This document shows, piece by piece, positions 27,413 through 37,770 of a stretch of 63,745 nt of DNA. Location: positions 1 through 63,745 of the forward strand of contig JAIRQO010000070.1 in the NCBI GenBank assembly GCA_031256435.1, given 5' to 3'. This stretch comes from Cellulomonadaceae bacterium. GTDB taxonomy: Bacteria > Actinomycetota > Actinomycetes > Actinomycetales > Cellulomonadaceae. Under the pieces are notes generated by a model, which had not been told where the DNA came from, ran no database searches, and saw only the letters and a list, made by a program, of their open reading frames with translations. How positions within the stretch are numbered: the first letter of the stretch is position 1; each line of letters starts with the position of its first letter. The translations under genes were made by a program, and so were the position numbers.

Positions 27413-29011
27413 CTAAGGCAGGTAACCCGGGCCTGCGAGGCGGTACACCGTGTTTTTTCGGCCCTGGCCTCCTTCAACAGACACCCTGCCCGAGTGGCAC
27501 AGGAGATCCAGGGAGTATTTGACCTGGCGCCGGGTCAGGTCTGTGAGGTACGTGAGGTCAACAATGCTGCGCGGTCCCTCGGCAAGGGCATGAACAATCG
27601 GCCCCTCATTGACCACAGTGTCCATGTGTCTAGGATCCACTCGACCAGCCTCCATTTGACCACCAGTGGCATCCCGAGCGGTCTCGGGTTGCCCGACGCA
27701 CTCGAGGGCATCCGCAGTCTGACCGGGGCCTGCTTCCCATCGGGACGCGTCACCACGTGCTGACCCAACGGACTGCTGGTAGCGGACCACCGGTTCAGGG
27801 CGCGGCAGCCAGATGATGACGGTAAAAGAGACCCCCTTGTCGATCAATGTGGGTTCCCGTAATCCCGCCGCGCTCAGTGCTGCGGTGGCTTCTCGAATTC
27901 CCCCTCCTTCTCCTTCCACAACACGCTTGCCATCAGCAGTGCTGATGCTCTGGCAGATCTCGTAGAGATACTCGTTGCGGGCAGACCGCCCCGATGGAGT
28001 ACCGAGTTCCTCACGCGATATTCCCCAGAGGCCTCCGGGATTGGTGATCACCAGGCGATCAGGGAGGAGCCGGATCTCTACCTGTTTCCCGTGCGAGAGA
28101 TCAGACACGTCACGGTGTACCAAGGCATTGGTGACAAACCCACGAACAGCCACAGGCGGAATCTCAGGTTGATCTCGAACATGTCCATCACCACCCACCA
28201 CCACCGCCGATCGAGTATTCCGCGCCACCCACGCCACTGCGTCATCCACAAGATCTGGCACAGGTCCGGTGAAATGGGCCAAGTCCCGCATCCGGACGCC
28301 ATCCGTAGCGCCTTCATCGCGAGCAGATGCGGTAATGGAAAACCGTGGCTCAAATTTCTGAGGGTAGGTACCCAGCGCATACAAACCCGCGATGGTGGCC
28401 TCGGACTCCACGATGGCCCTGCGTGCTTCAAGAATTGCCACGTCTGGCTGATCCCGTAGCCTCCTAGAAGTACGCCTGACCTCTGCCACGAGGGCATCGG
28501 TCAGTGTTGGATCAAGGCTTCCGAGAGCCGAGTCCGGGACACCTACAAGGTCATCTCGCGGGCGCTCCTGTAATGCCGCCAGTTGCCACGTTTCCTGTTC
28601 GGACATGGGGTAATCACCATCGGCCAAGCGAAGATATGCACGTCCTTGGAACCGACACGGTTTGTCAATGAGCGGTAGCGAGGCAACGGTGGCGATCAGC
28701 ACCGTAGCTCTGCCAGCAATGAGTGTCTCGAAGGAAACGTGGACAGGCGGGGTGACAGCGGTTCGCGCCTGCGCAGCGACGGCTGCTTCGAGAGCAGCAA
28801 CGTCCCTCACGCCGGTGATCTGAAACCCCGATGCCTCATCTACTCCCAGGATTATGGTGCCGCCTTCGGGCATGTTGGCGAACGCGCACAGGGTTTGTCC
28901 CAAGGACGGCGCTCCGCCCCATGCACGTTTCACCTCCACGAGGGTGGAGTCCCCACGTCGAACGCGAAGTTGCCGCAGAAGATCGTCGAGCCTTTCTAAT
29001 GTCCATAACAT
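27413..29011 (-). CDS. Schlafen AlbA_2 domain and ATP-binding regulator-like protein
   Basis: About 532 residues from ATG 29011 (an in-frame ATG at 29023 adds four). Residues 20-130 fit the AlbA_2 DNA-binding fold (LVEVKRAWGG, LCAFANMPEGGTIILGVDE). The middle has a GHKL-like ATP-binding piece (FVTNALVHRDVSD, DRLVITNPGGLWG). The C-terminal winged helix (RSIVDLTYLTDLTRRQVKYSLDLL) suggests DNA binding. Such proteins are often transcription regulators near accessory genes. Its start region is overlapped by three TGTATGTT motifs, suggesting autoregulation. It lies at the left flank of the defence-type island. Confidence 0.82.
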   Translation of the reverse strand: MLWTLERLDDLLRQLRVRRGDSTLVEVKRAWGGAPSLGQTLCAFANMPEGGTIILGVDEASGFQITGVRDVAALEAAVAAQARTAVTPPVHVSFETLIAGRATVLIATVASLPLIDKPCRFQGRAYLRLADGDYPMSEQETWQLAALQERPRDDLVGVPDSALGSLDPTLTDALVAEVRRTSRRLRDQPDVAILEARRAIVESEATIAGLYALGTYPQKFEPRFSITASARDEGATDGVRMRDLAHFTGPVPDLVDDAVAWVARNTRSAVVVGGDGHVRDQPEIPPVAVRGFVTNALVHRDVSDLSHGKQVEIRLLPDRLVITNPGGLWGISREELGTPSGRSARNEYLYEICQSISTADGKRVVEGEGGGIREATAALSAAGLREPTLIDKGVSFTVIIWLPRPEPVVRYQQSVGSARGDASRWEAGPGQTADALECVGQPETARDATGGQMEAGRVDPRHMDTVVNEGPIVHALAEGPRSIVDLTYLTDLTRRQVKYSLDLLCHSGRVSVEGGQGRKNTVYRLAGPGYLP

Positions 29012-29059
29012 ACAAACAATCATACCAGAATGTATGTTTCATTGGATGTTATGTATGTT
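29007..29059. promoter_or_regulatory. Operator-like TGTATGTT cluster
   Basis: One inverted motif AACATACA (29007-29014) and two direct TGTATGTT copies (29031-29038 and 29052-29059). The two direct copies are exactly 21 bases apart, two helical turns. The cluster overlaps the start of the AlbA-type gene and is AT-rich against its surroundings, as expected of promoter or operator DNA. Confidence 0.45.
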
Positions 29060-29123
29060 TGACGGGTTGGCGCGGCGAGGGAGGAGTCAGGGAAGTGCGG
29101 CAAACTCGGTGAATAATCAGGTC

Positions 29124-29516
29124 ATGACCATCACCGTGAAGAATATGATGTACGTGTCCAATCCGGCGGAATGTGTGGCCTTTTGGATTGCCGCAGGTGC
29201 CGAGGAGTTGGCCCGGCAGACCATCCCCTTTGGCAACACTGCCACGGAAACGGTGCAATTGGCGTTCCCCGGAAATCCCGGCGCCGTGCTCCAGTTCTGG
29301 GACGTGGAATTCATTCGCGCGGCGTCTCCTGAGGTGGCAGATTCCCGGCCGTCATTGCTGTTGTGTGTGGAATCGCTCACCGAGTTGCACGCGTTCCACG
29401 CCCGGATCGCCACGCTGACGGACACTGCCAGCCCGGTCCACGAGGAGATGGGGATGTTCAACTTTGCCGATCCCAGCGGCACCTATTTTGCCGTCCAGGT
29501 AGCCGCTCCGGCGTAA
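29124..29516 (+). CDS. VOC family protein
   Basis: 130 residues from ATG 29124. The fold pattern is MYVSNPAECVAFWIAAG at the N-terminus and FNFADPSGTYFAVQ at the C-terminus, as in glyoxalase/bleomycin-resistance-like proteins. Substrate unknown. The longer open frame upstream overlaps the operator region and is not used. Confidence 0.78.
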   Translation: MTITVKNMMYVSNPAECVAFWIAAGAEELARQTIPFGNTATETVQLAFPGNPGAVLQFWDVEFIRAASPEVADSRPSLLLCVESLTELHAFHARIATLTDTASPVHEEMGMFNFADPSGTYFAVQVAAPA

Positions 29517-29625
29517 TCGCCACCAAGCCCGCGGGACACCCCACAGGGAGGAATGGGCGACGAGGTGGTTTGCCCTCCACGCCAGCGCATCCCGTGCGCA
29601 GCGTCACTCCGCCACGATTACACCC

Positions 29626-30210
29626 ATGACGCTTCCTTCCTTGGGGGACTTGGACTGGGTCCCCGCAGTCTCCCGCACGGACCTTCTCGGCGAACCCACG
29701 CGCGCCGCGCTGAACGAGTGGGTGGCGGCCGATCCAAGCGTTGCCTCGCAGATTGCCGTGTGTGAGATTGATCCGGCCAACGCCGATACCGCCACGCTCA
29801 CGGAGTTGCACGCGCTCCCACTTGAGGCCAGCGCCAACTGCGTGCTGGTGGCCGGAACGCGCGCCGGAACGGAAAAGCTGGCCGCCTGCGTGGTGGGGGC
29901 GCACACCTTTGCGGATGTCAATAATCGGGTCCGCAAATTGCTGGACGTCCGCAAAGCGTCCTTCTTACCACGCGAGCGCGCCGTGGAAACCACGGGTCAG
30001 GAATACGGCGGCATCGGCCCACTCGGTCTGCCCTTGATCGACGACGAAGGTCGCGGCTGGCGCATCCTGGTGGACTCACGTTTCAGCGCGCCAGACGCAC
30101 TAGCACTGATGGGTTCCGGCGTCCGGAAGTCCAAGATTCTCATGCCCGGACCTTTGCTCTGCGCCATGCCCGGGGTTGAGGTGGTTGAGGACCTGGCCAT
30201 CGTCAAATAG
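29626..30210 (+). CDS. YbaK-type aminoacyl-tRNA deacylase-like protein
   Basis: 194 residues. The YbaK/EbsC core is seen in CVLVAGTRAGTEKLAACVVGAH, DVNNRVRKLLDVRKASFLP and QEYGGIGPLGLP, which in this family form the pocket that hydrolyses misacylated tRNAs. The exact substrate (Cys-, Ala- or Ser-tRNA) cannot be told. The last residues (PGVEVVEDLAIVK) are normal. It stands alone. Confidence 0.82.
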   Translation: MTLPSLGDLDWVPAVSRTDLLGEPTRAALNEWVAADPSVASQIAVCEIDPANADTATLTELHALPLEASANCVLVAGTRAGTEKLAACVVGAHTFADVNNRVRKLLDVRKASFLPRERAVETTGQEYGGIGPLGLPLIDDEGRGWRILVDSRFSAPDALALMGSGVRKSKILMPGPLLCAMPGVEVVEDLAIVK

Positions 30211-30216
30211 GCATCG

Positions 30217-30741
30217 TCACGCACCCGGCGCCACGTACTCCTCGGCGAGAATGGCGTACACATACATGTCAATCCACTCCTCGTCAACGCGCGACCAGAA
30301 CGCTTTGACGTTGTGCGCTTCGCGGCGCATCCCGTTGCGCTCCATGACACGGTACGAGCCGTAGTTCACCGCGGCACACGGGGCATACAATCGTCGAAGG
30401 TGAAGATCCTCAAACCCGTGCCGAATCAACTCGGCGCCAATCTCCGAGCCGTACCCCTGCTTCCAGTGGTCCGTGTGGAGAATCCACCCGAGTTCCGCCT
30501 CATTCCTCTCGGCGTCAACGAACATCCCCGCGCTTCCGATGACCTTCCCGGTGTCTTCGATGATGACGGCAAAGTTGCTGTCGTCGGGCTTGACGGTTTC
30601 GAGGAACGCGAGCGAATCTTCCAGGGTGTTGGGGCCCCAGGACATCCAGCGGACGTTCTGCGGGTTGCTGGCCCACGTGTCCATCGCCTCGGCATCGTCC
30701 ACGGTCAGGGTGCGCAGGGTGAGCCGGGCCGTCTCAAGTTT
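30217..30741 (-). CDS. GNAT acetyltransferase, RimJ/RimL type
   Basis: About 174 residues from GTG 30741 (reads MKLETARLTLRTLTVDDAEAM); the frame is open further upstream. FAVIIEDTGKVIGSAGM, ELGWILHTDHWKQGYGSEIG (acetyl-CoA loop) and SYRVMERNGMRREA are GNAT motifs. It probably acetylates an amino group of a protein or small molecule. It is convergent with the YbaK gene, six bases apart. Confidence 0.85.
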   Translation of the reverse strand, partial: KLETARLTLRTLTVDDAEAMDTWASNPQNVRWMSWGPNTLEDSLAFLETVKPDDSNFAVIIEDTGKVIGSAGMFVDAERNEAELGWILHTDHWKQGYGSEIGAELIRHGFEDLHLRRLYAPCAAVNYGSYRVMERNGMRREAHNVKAFWSRVDEEWIDMYVYAILAEEYVAPGA

Positions 30742-30923
30742 CACGCACTCAGGGTACCAGTCCGCCCGACGACCGTGGGGTGGCAAGACGCCCCGCCGGA
30801 TACGGCCTCAATATTGCCAACCCGTCGATTTCGGCACGTGAGTTCGGGGGACGAGTATGACAGGATCTATTGAAGGTCGTGCTTCATGATGGTATCGTTG
30901 TTTTTGTTAACGAAAGGGTCGAT

Positions 30924-31175
30924 GTGATTGAGGTTCACAAGTCTGCTCGTAAGCATGGTTTGAACAACAGCACTATCAGGGCATTATGGGTGAACTGGCT
31001 GGAGCAATGCTGGCTGGAGGATGACTCGCCCGGCCGGGTACTGCGCTTGTGTCTTGATGATGCCGGTAGGGCCTTTGAAGTTATTGGAATTGTGTTTGAT
31101 GATGATCGCGTCTTGGTGATTCACGCGATGCCGTTGCGCCAGTCCACGCTGGCGATCTTAAGGAGGGCTCGATGA
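30924..31175 (+). CDS. Putative toxin of a type II toxin-antitoxin pair (BrnT-like)
   Basis: 83 residues from GTG 30924, preceded by AAAGGG; the frame is open to 30870. The sequence VIEVHKSARKHGLNN, then RVLRLCLDDAGRAFEVIGIV and VLVIHAMPLRQ, resembles small RNase-like toxins of the BrnT/RelE-fold kind, with the conserved His and Arg near the end. Family placement is tentative. It overlaps the next gene by four bases. Toxin-first order is as in BrnTA. Confidence 0.6.
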   Translation: MIEVHKSARKHGLNNSTIRALWVNWLEQCWLEDDSPGRVLRLCLDDAGRAFEVIGIVFDDDRVLVIHAMPLRQSTLAILRRAR

Positions 31176-31438
31176 CTGCTTCTTTCGGCCAGGTCAATGG
31201 CCGCCACGTAACCGAGGATGACGTAACTGCAATCGTTGCTAATGCTGAGGCGGGTTTTCCCGGTGTAACAATGCGCCCGGTAGGCCGCCCCACGTTGGGG
31301 GAACGCCCGGCTCGGACCGTGGGAGTTCGCTTGGACCCGGACCTTGACAATGCGCTACTGGCGGAGATTGCCGCGAGTGGACACTCCGCCTCCGAGGTGA
31401 TTAGGGACGCCCTGCGCGCACACCTCGCGCCCGCCTGA
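31172..31438 (+). CDS. Ribbon-helix-helix antitoxin (CopG type)
   Basis: 88 residues, ATG overlapping the toxin stop. The C-terminal 50 residues give RTVGVRLDPDLDNALLAEIAASGHSASEVIRDAL (in two blocks), a ribbon-helix-helix DNA-binding pattern. The N-terminal part would wrap the toxin. As in other such pairs it should repress its own operon. The pair lies directly before the SNF2 helicase gene. Confidence 0.72.
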   Translation: MTASFGQVNGRHVTEDDVTAIVANAEAGFPGVTMRPVGRPTLGERPARTVGVRLDPDLDNALLAEIAASGHSASEVIRDALRAHLAPA

Positions 31439-31476
31439 CGAGACAAGCACCGGCAACAAAGACAGGAGAGGGCACG

Positions 31477-34400
31477 TTGAGGCTCATCGACAACGTGAAT
31501 ACCAGGCTTGGAGATGATCTCAAGGCGAGCATTGCACCCGGTTCGCACCTGCGAATCGCAGCAGCGACCTTCAGCCTGTACGCCTTCGAGGCACTGCGCT
31601 CCGAACTCGAGCAGATTGACCACCTCGATTTCTTGTTCACCACGCCTTCATTTATCGCACCCGACGATGGTGACAGCAGTCGGCGCGAGCGGCGGCATTT
31701 CTTCATCCCGCGTCTAACCGCTGAGGCACAGTTGGCAGGTTCGGAGTTTGAGGTGAGGTTGCGGAACCGGCTCACTCAACGCGCCATTGCCAAGGAGTGC
31801 GCGGACTGGATCAGGAGGAAGGCGCAGTTCCGGTCAACAACAACACATGCCCCCATGCAACAGTTCCTGACTGTCAACAATGAAGTGTCCTACTTTCCCA
31901 TCGGAGGCTTCACGGCTGCCGATCTGGGATACGAGCGCACCGATGCTATCTCGGCGTTCACCCAAGTATGCGAGGCACCTGAGACTCCACACACCAACAC
32001 CTTCATCGCCCAGTTCATGTCAATCTGGACAAACACGTCCCAGGTGGCCGAGGTGACCGAGGCTGTGGCCTCCCAGATCGAGGCGATATTTGCCGAGAAC
32101 TCCCCGGCACGCGTGTACTTCCTGATCCTGTATAACATCTTTGCCGATTTCCTCGACGAGATCACGGATGACGTCCTGCCTAATGAGGGAGTTGGTTTTC
32201 GGGAGACGGCCATTTGGCAGGCTCTGTACAACTTCCAACGTGATGCCGCAACGGGAATCATCAACAAGTTAGAAACCTATAACGGCTGCATCCTAGCCGA
32301 TAGCGTGGGTCTCGGTAAAACCTACACCGCGCTTGCGGTGATCAAGTACTACGAACTCCGCAACAAGTCAGTCCTCGTCCTGGCACCCAAGAAACTGAGC
32401 GACAATTGGACTACGTACAACAGTCCGTATGTCACCAATCCGTTCACAACGGACCGGTTTGGGTACAAAGTGCTCGCCCACACGGACCTATCTCGAGCTA
32501 AGGGGGAGTCCCTCGGAACTGATCTGCGGCTGCTGAATTGGTCTGCGTTCGATCTGGTGGTGATTGATGAGTCCCACAATTTCCGTAACGCCTCCGAGCG
32601 TACCGATGGCCGGGAGACTCGATACCAGCGCTTGATGAACCAGGTGGTCCGCAAGGGTGTCCGGACCAAGGTGTTGATGCTCAGTGCCACCCCGGTCAAC
32701 AATCGCTTCAATGACCTCAAGAACCAGGTTGCATTGGCTTATGAGGGTGATTCGGACCGCCTCGCTAGCCGTCTCCCTATCACCGCCACCATCGATCAGG
32801 TGTTCCGCGAGGCCCAACGGGTGTTCAACGAGTGGAGTGAGTTGCCTCCAGCCGAGCGCACTACGGACGCCATCCTGAAGCGTCTCGACTTTGACTTCTT
32901 CACGGTCCTTGACGCGGTCACCATTGCACGCAGCCGTAAGCACATCCAGGCGTACTATGACACGTCTGCCATCGGCGCCTTCCCGGAACGGCTACGGCCC
33001 GAGAGCCTGCGCCCCGGCTTGACAGACCTGCCCGGCGTCCCCGGTTTTGACGAATTGTTCGCACACCTGACCAGCCTGAACCTCGGCGTTTACGCTCCGT
33101 TGTCCTACGTCCACGCCAGCCAGATAGCCAAGTATGACGAACTACTCGGCGGCGGCGAGGGACAGAACCGCACGGGTGGATCACTGGGCAACCTTGGTCA
33201 TGCTGGGCGCGAGCGCGGCATCCAGAAGTTGATGACCATCAACCTGCTGAAACGCCTTGAGTCCTCCGTAGAGGCATTTCGCCTCACCCTGCAGAAGGTC
33301 AACTCTCTCATCACCGCTTCCATTGACACGATTGATTCGCACGGCACCGCTATTCAGGACGTCTCCACCAGTTTCAGTAATCTCGACGAGGGTGACGATG
33401 ATTTTGACGTCGCTCCGGCCACCGTGGGCAAGATGTCCATTGAACTCGACGATATGGACACCGTGTCCTGGCGCAGGGACCTCGCCCATGACCACAGTGT
33501 AATCAACGGACTCCTTGAGGCCATTGCCCCCATCACTCCGGATCATGATCTCAAACTCCAGGCATTGCGCGAACGCCTGCGCACCAAGGTCAGCCACCCA
33601 CTCAACGAGGGCAATCGGAAGGCTCTGATCTTCTCGGCTTTTGCTGATACTGCCAACTATTTGTACAACAACCTTGTGAGGCCGGCCCAAGCCATGGGAG
33701 TCCACCTGGCCGTAGTCACCGGAAGCGGGGCACCGCGCACCACCGTGGGCACGGGTCTTGACTTCCAACATGTCCTGACGCTGTTCTCACCGCGGTCAAA
33801 ATCCCGCAACGTGGTTTTCCCGCGTGATGCCCGGAATATCGACGTGCTCATCGGCACCGATTGCATATCGGAGGGTCAAAACCTTCAGGACTGTGACACG
33901 GTGATCAACTATGACATCCATTGGAACCCGGTCAGGATCATCCAGCGATTCGGCAGGATAGACAGAATCGGCTCCAAGAACGCTCTCATCCAGATGGTGA
34001 ACTTCTGGCCGAACATTTCCCTGGACGAGTACTTGAACCTCAAGGAACGCGTTGAGAACCGGATGATAATTGCGGATATCACGGCCACCGCTGATGACAA
34101 CCCCCTCACTCAGGCCTCCGCCGAAACCGAGTTTCGCCGCGAGCAACTGCGCCGACTCCAGGACGAGGTGATCGAGTTGGAGGACGTGAGGACCGGGGTC
34201 TCCATCACCGACCTCGGACTGAACGAGTTCCGGATGGACTTGCTCGAGCACATCCGCGAGCATGGCGATCTGTCCACTGCCCCCAAGGGCATGCACGCCG
34301 TGATTCCCGCTCGGCCGGATAAGGGTTTGGTCCCCGGAGTCATCTTTGCCCTGAGGAGTATTTCGTTGGACAGCACCGCCGGGGGCGAGGACATCAACCG

Positions 34401-34797
34401 GGGCAACCGGCTGCACCCGTACTACTTGGTCTATCTCTCCGACGACGGCCAGGTGGTGGCAGACCACACTGAGGCCAAGCGCCTCCTCGACCTTGTTCGC
34501 GCCGGGTGCCGGTCCTATGACGAGCCTGTTGGTCACGTGACCGCGCTATTCAACGCTGCCACTGCCGACGGCAGCGACATGCACAAGTACTCCGCGCTGC
34601 TGACCCGTGGCATCGAGCAGATGATTGACGTGAGCGAGGAGAAAGACATCGATTCCCTTTTCTCTCCGGGCCCCACCACGGCACTGCGCCAGACCATTGC
34701 GGGCCTCGACGACTTCGAGTTACTTGCCTTCGTTGCCGTCGTCGAGCCACCAGGCCTGTCAGACGAGCCTGCCTCGGCAGCGTTTTTAGGTGGTTGA
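31477..34797 (+). CDS. PLD-like domain plus SNF2-type helicase
   Basis: 1106 residues, TTG start at 31477 with CAGGAGAGGG upstream. The N-terminus (residues 1-160) looks like a phospholipase D-type domain (GSHLRIAAATFSLYAFEAL). Helicase motifs: I LADSVGLGKTYTAL near 275, II VVIDESHNF near 361, III LMLSATPVNNR near 400, C-terminal ALIFSAFADTANYL near 716 and QRFGRIDRIGSKN near 822-834. It is probably a DNA translocase in a defence cassette; SNF2 and PLD parts also occur in DISARM (DrmD, DrmC), but no DrmA or DrmB is present. Its TGA stop lies inside an R1 element. DUF4391, mod and res follow. Confidence 0.88.
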   Translation: MRLIDNVNTRLGDDLKASIAPGSHLRIAAATFSLYAFEALRSELEQIDHLDFLFTTPSFIAPDDGDSSRRERRHFFIPRLTAEAQLAGSEFEVRLRNRLTQRAIAKECADWIRRKAQFRSTTTHAPMQQFLTVNNEVSYFPIGGFTAADLGYERTDAISAFTQVCEAPETPHTNTFIAQFMSIWTNTSQVAEVTEAVASQIEAIFAENSPARVYFLILYNIFADFLDEITDDVLPNEGVGFRETAIWQALYNFQRDAATGIINKLETYNGCILADSVGLGKTYTALAVIKYYELRNKSVLVLAPKKLSDNWTTYNSPYVTNPFTTDRFGYKVLAHTDLSRAKGESLGTDLRLLNWSAFDLVVIDESHNFRNASERTDGRETRYQRLMNQVVRKGVRTKVLMLSATPVNNRFNDLKNQVALAYEGDSDRLASRLPITATIDQVFREAQRVFNEWSELPPAERTTDAILKRLDFDFFTVLDAVTIARSRKHIQAYYDTSAIGAFPERLRPESLRPGLTDLPGVPGFDELFAHLTSLNLGVYAPLSYVHASQIAKYDELLGGGEGQNRTGGSLGNLGHAGRERGIQKLMTINLLKRLESSVEAFRLTLQKVNSLITASIDTIDSHGTAIQDVSTSFSNLDEGDDDFDVAPATVGKMSIELDDMDTVSWRRDLAHDHSVINGLLEAIAPITPDHDLKLQALRERLRTKVSHPLNEGNRKALIFSAFADTANYLYNNLVRPAQAMGVHLAVVTGSGAPRTTVGTGLDFQHVLTLFSPRSKSRNVVFPRDARNIDVLIGTDCISEGQNLQDCDTVINYDIHWNPVRIIQRFGRIDRIGSKNALIQMVNFWPNISLDEYLNLKERVENRMIIADITATADDNPLTQASAETEFRREQLRRLQDEVIELEDVRTGVSITDLGLNEFRMDLLEHIREHGDLSTAPKGMHAVIPARPDKGLVPGVIFALRSISLDSTAGGEDINRGNRLHPYYLVYLSDDGQVVADHTEAKRLLDLVRAGCRSYDEPVGHVTALFNAATADGSDMHKYSALLTRGIEQMIDVSEEKDIDSLFSPGPTTALRQTIAGLDDFELLAFVAVVEPPGLSDEPASAAFLGG

Positions 34798-34829
34798 GCC
34801 AGTGAGCGCAACGAACGACGATCGAGACC
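34792..34829 (+). repeat. R1 repeat at the helicase/DUF4391 junction
   Basis: GGTTGAGCCAGTGAGCGC at the left and GATCGAGACC at the right (one base off the usual GGTCGAAACC). It contains the helicase stop TGA (34795-34797) and the probable GTG start (34802) of the next gene. Confidence 0.65.
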
Positions 34830-35551
34830 GCGCATTCTCGCCGGGCCTCACCCTGTACCGTTGGCCGGAGTCTGCCCGCGTTGGCAGGACCGTCCCGAAG
34901 TCCAAGTTCTACGAACATGGCAATGTTACCGCAGCCGTCAAACGCCACTTCGTCGATGATGTTGAGAGCATCACCTGGGCTTACAAACTGGCTCCTGAGA
35001 CGATCGGCCTCGCGGCTACCGAAGCCGTTTCTGAGGTTCAGGTCTTCACCATCACCTTGAAGCCTGGACGAGACACTCTCGATAACCGGGTTCTGGCCGC
35101 AATCAACGGCGCCATCCCAACGGCAATCATCTTCGAGGTGGAGAAACCGGCGGTTGTGCCCGTCCCTTCGGGGGTTGAGCCCGTCGAAACCCCGGCTATG
35201 GTCTCCATGGCCGCCGCCCCACAGGTGTTAGGACGCCGCGTGCGCCTCGAAGATTACTGGACTACGCCAGTGCAGCCCCAGGACGCCCCCAGAGTCCCAC
35301 TGCCGCCGGCGGCGGACCTGGAACGTCTCTATACCGCACTGCTCGCGCCGACGGCCCCTATCGTGCCCCAGGCAGGAGAAACGCTTGCCGAGACCCACGA
35401 ACGCGCCACCCGGATAGCGGCACTGGACCGCGAGATCGGCGCCTTGGCACGCAAACTCCGCGCAGAAAAGCAACTGAACCGCCAGATGGACCTTCGCCGA
35501 CAACTCCGAGCAGTTGAGAAGGAGAGACAATTCCTTGGAAAGTTTGAGTGA
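34802..35551 (+). CDS. DUF4391 domain protein
   Basis: 249 residues from GTG 34802, with AGGTGG at 34787-34792 as ribosome binding site. LYRWPESARVGRTVPKSKFYEH, ITWAYKLAPETIGL and the C-terminal coiled coil (IAALDREIGALARKLRAEK, LNRQMDLRRQLRAVEKE) fit DUF4391, often found beside type III restriction genes. Its role is unknown; the coiled coil suggests a binding partner. An R1 element encodes part of the linker near residues 121-131 (GVEPVETPA). The gene overlaps no other; 160 bases with a hairpin follow before mod. Confidence 0.78.
   Translation: MSATNDDRDRAFSPGLTLYRWPESARVGRTVPKSKFYEHGNVTAAVKRHFVDDVESITWAYKLAPETIGLAATEAVSEVQVFTITLKPGRDTLDNRVLAAINGAIPTAIIFEVEKPAVVPVPSGVEPVETPAMVSMAAAPQVLGRRVRLEDYWTTPVQPQDAPRVPLPPAADLERLYTALLAPTAPIVPQAGETLAETHERATRIAALDREIGALARKLRAEKQLNRQMDLRRQLRAVEKERQFLGKFE
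35173..35191 (+). repeat. R1 repeat (minimal) inside the DUF4391 gene
   Basis: GGTTGAGCC is joined directly to CGTCGAAACC with no central stem; read in frame as VEPVET. Confidence 0.6.
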
Positions 35552-35598
35552 TAGCGATACAACTTGAGCAGGAGCGCTAAGTCGGCTATGCGAAAGGT

Positions 35599-35628
35599 GA
35601 CCCCACTGTCTCATGGGCAGTGGGGTCT
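35599..35628. terminator. Hairpin after the DUF4391 gene
   Basis: Perfect 10-base arms GACCCCACTG (35599-35608) and CAGTGGGGTC (35619-35628) with a ten-base loop. It lies about 50 bases after the DUF4391 stop and would separate that transcript from mod. Confidence 0.5.
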
Positions 35629-35702
35629 AGCAATGCGCGCCTGGCGTGGGAGCGCGCGGCGCTGAACGTGTTTGGCGGCGGGCCGGGGATGTTTCGACCC
35701 AT

Positions 35703-35714
35703 TAGAGTCGCGGC

Positions 35715-35717
<3 letters not shown>
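35703..35717 (+). promoter_or_regulatory. Possible -10 box and leaderless start of mod
   Basis: TAGAGT at 35703-35708 fits the actinobacterial -10 consensus and lies six bases before the ATG at 35715. There is no Shine-Dalgarno sequence, so transcription may start at or next to the ATG. No clear -35 is seen. Confidence 0.35.
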
Positions 35718-37769
<2,052 letters not shown>

Positions 37770-37770
37770 T

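Noticed and set aside
30870-30923. Longer N-terminus of the toxin gene from TTG 30870
   Set aside because: GTG 30924 has a well-placed AAAGGG site and gives a length normal for such toxins.
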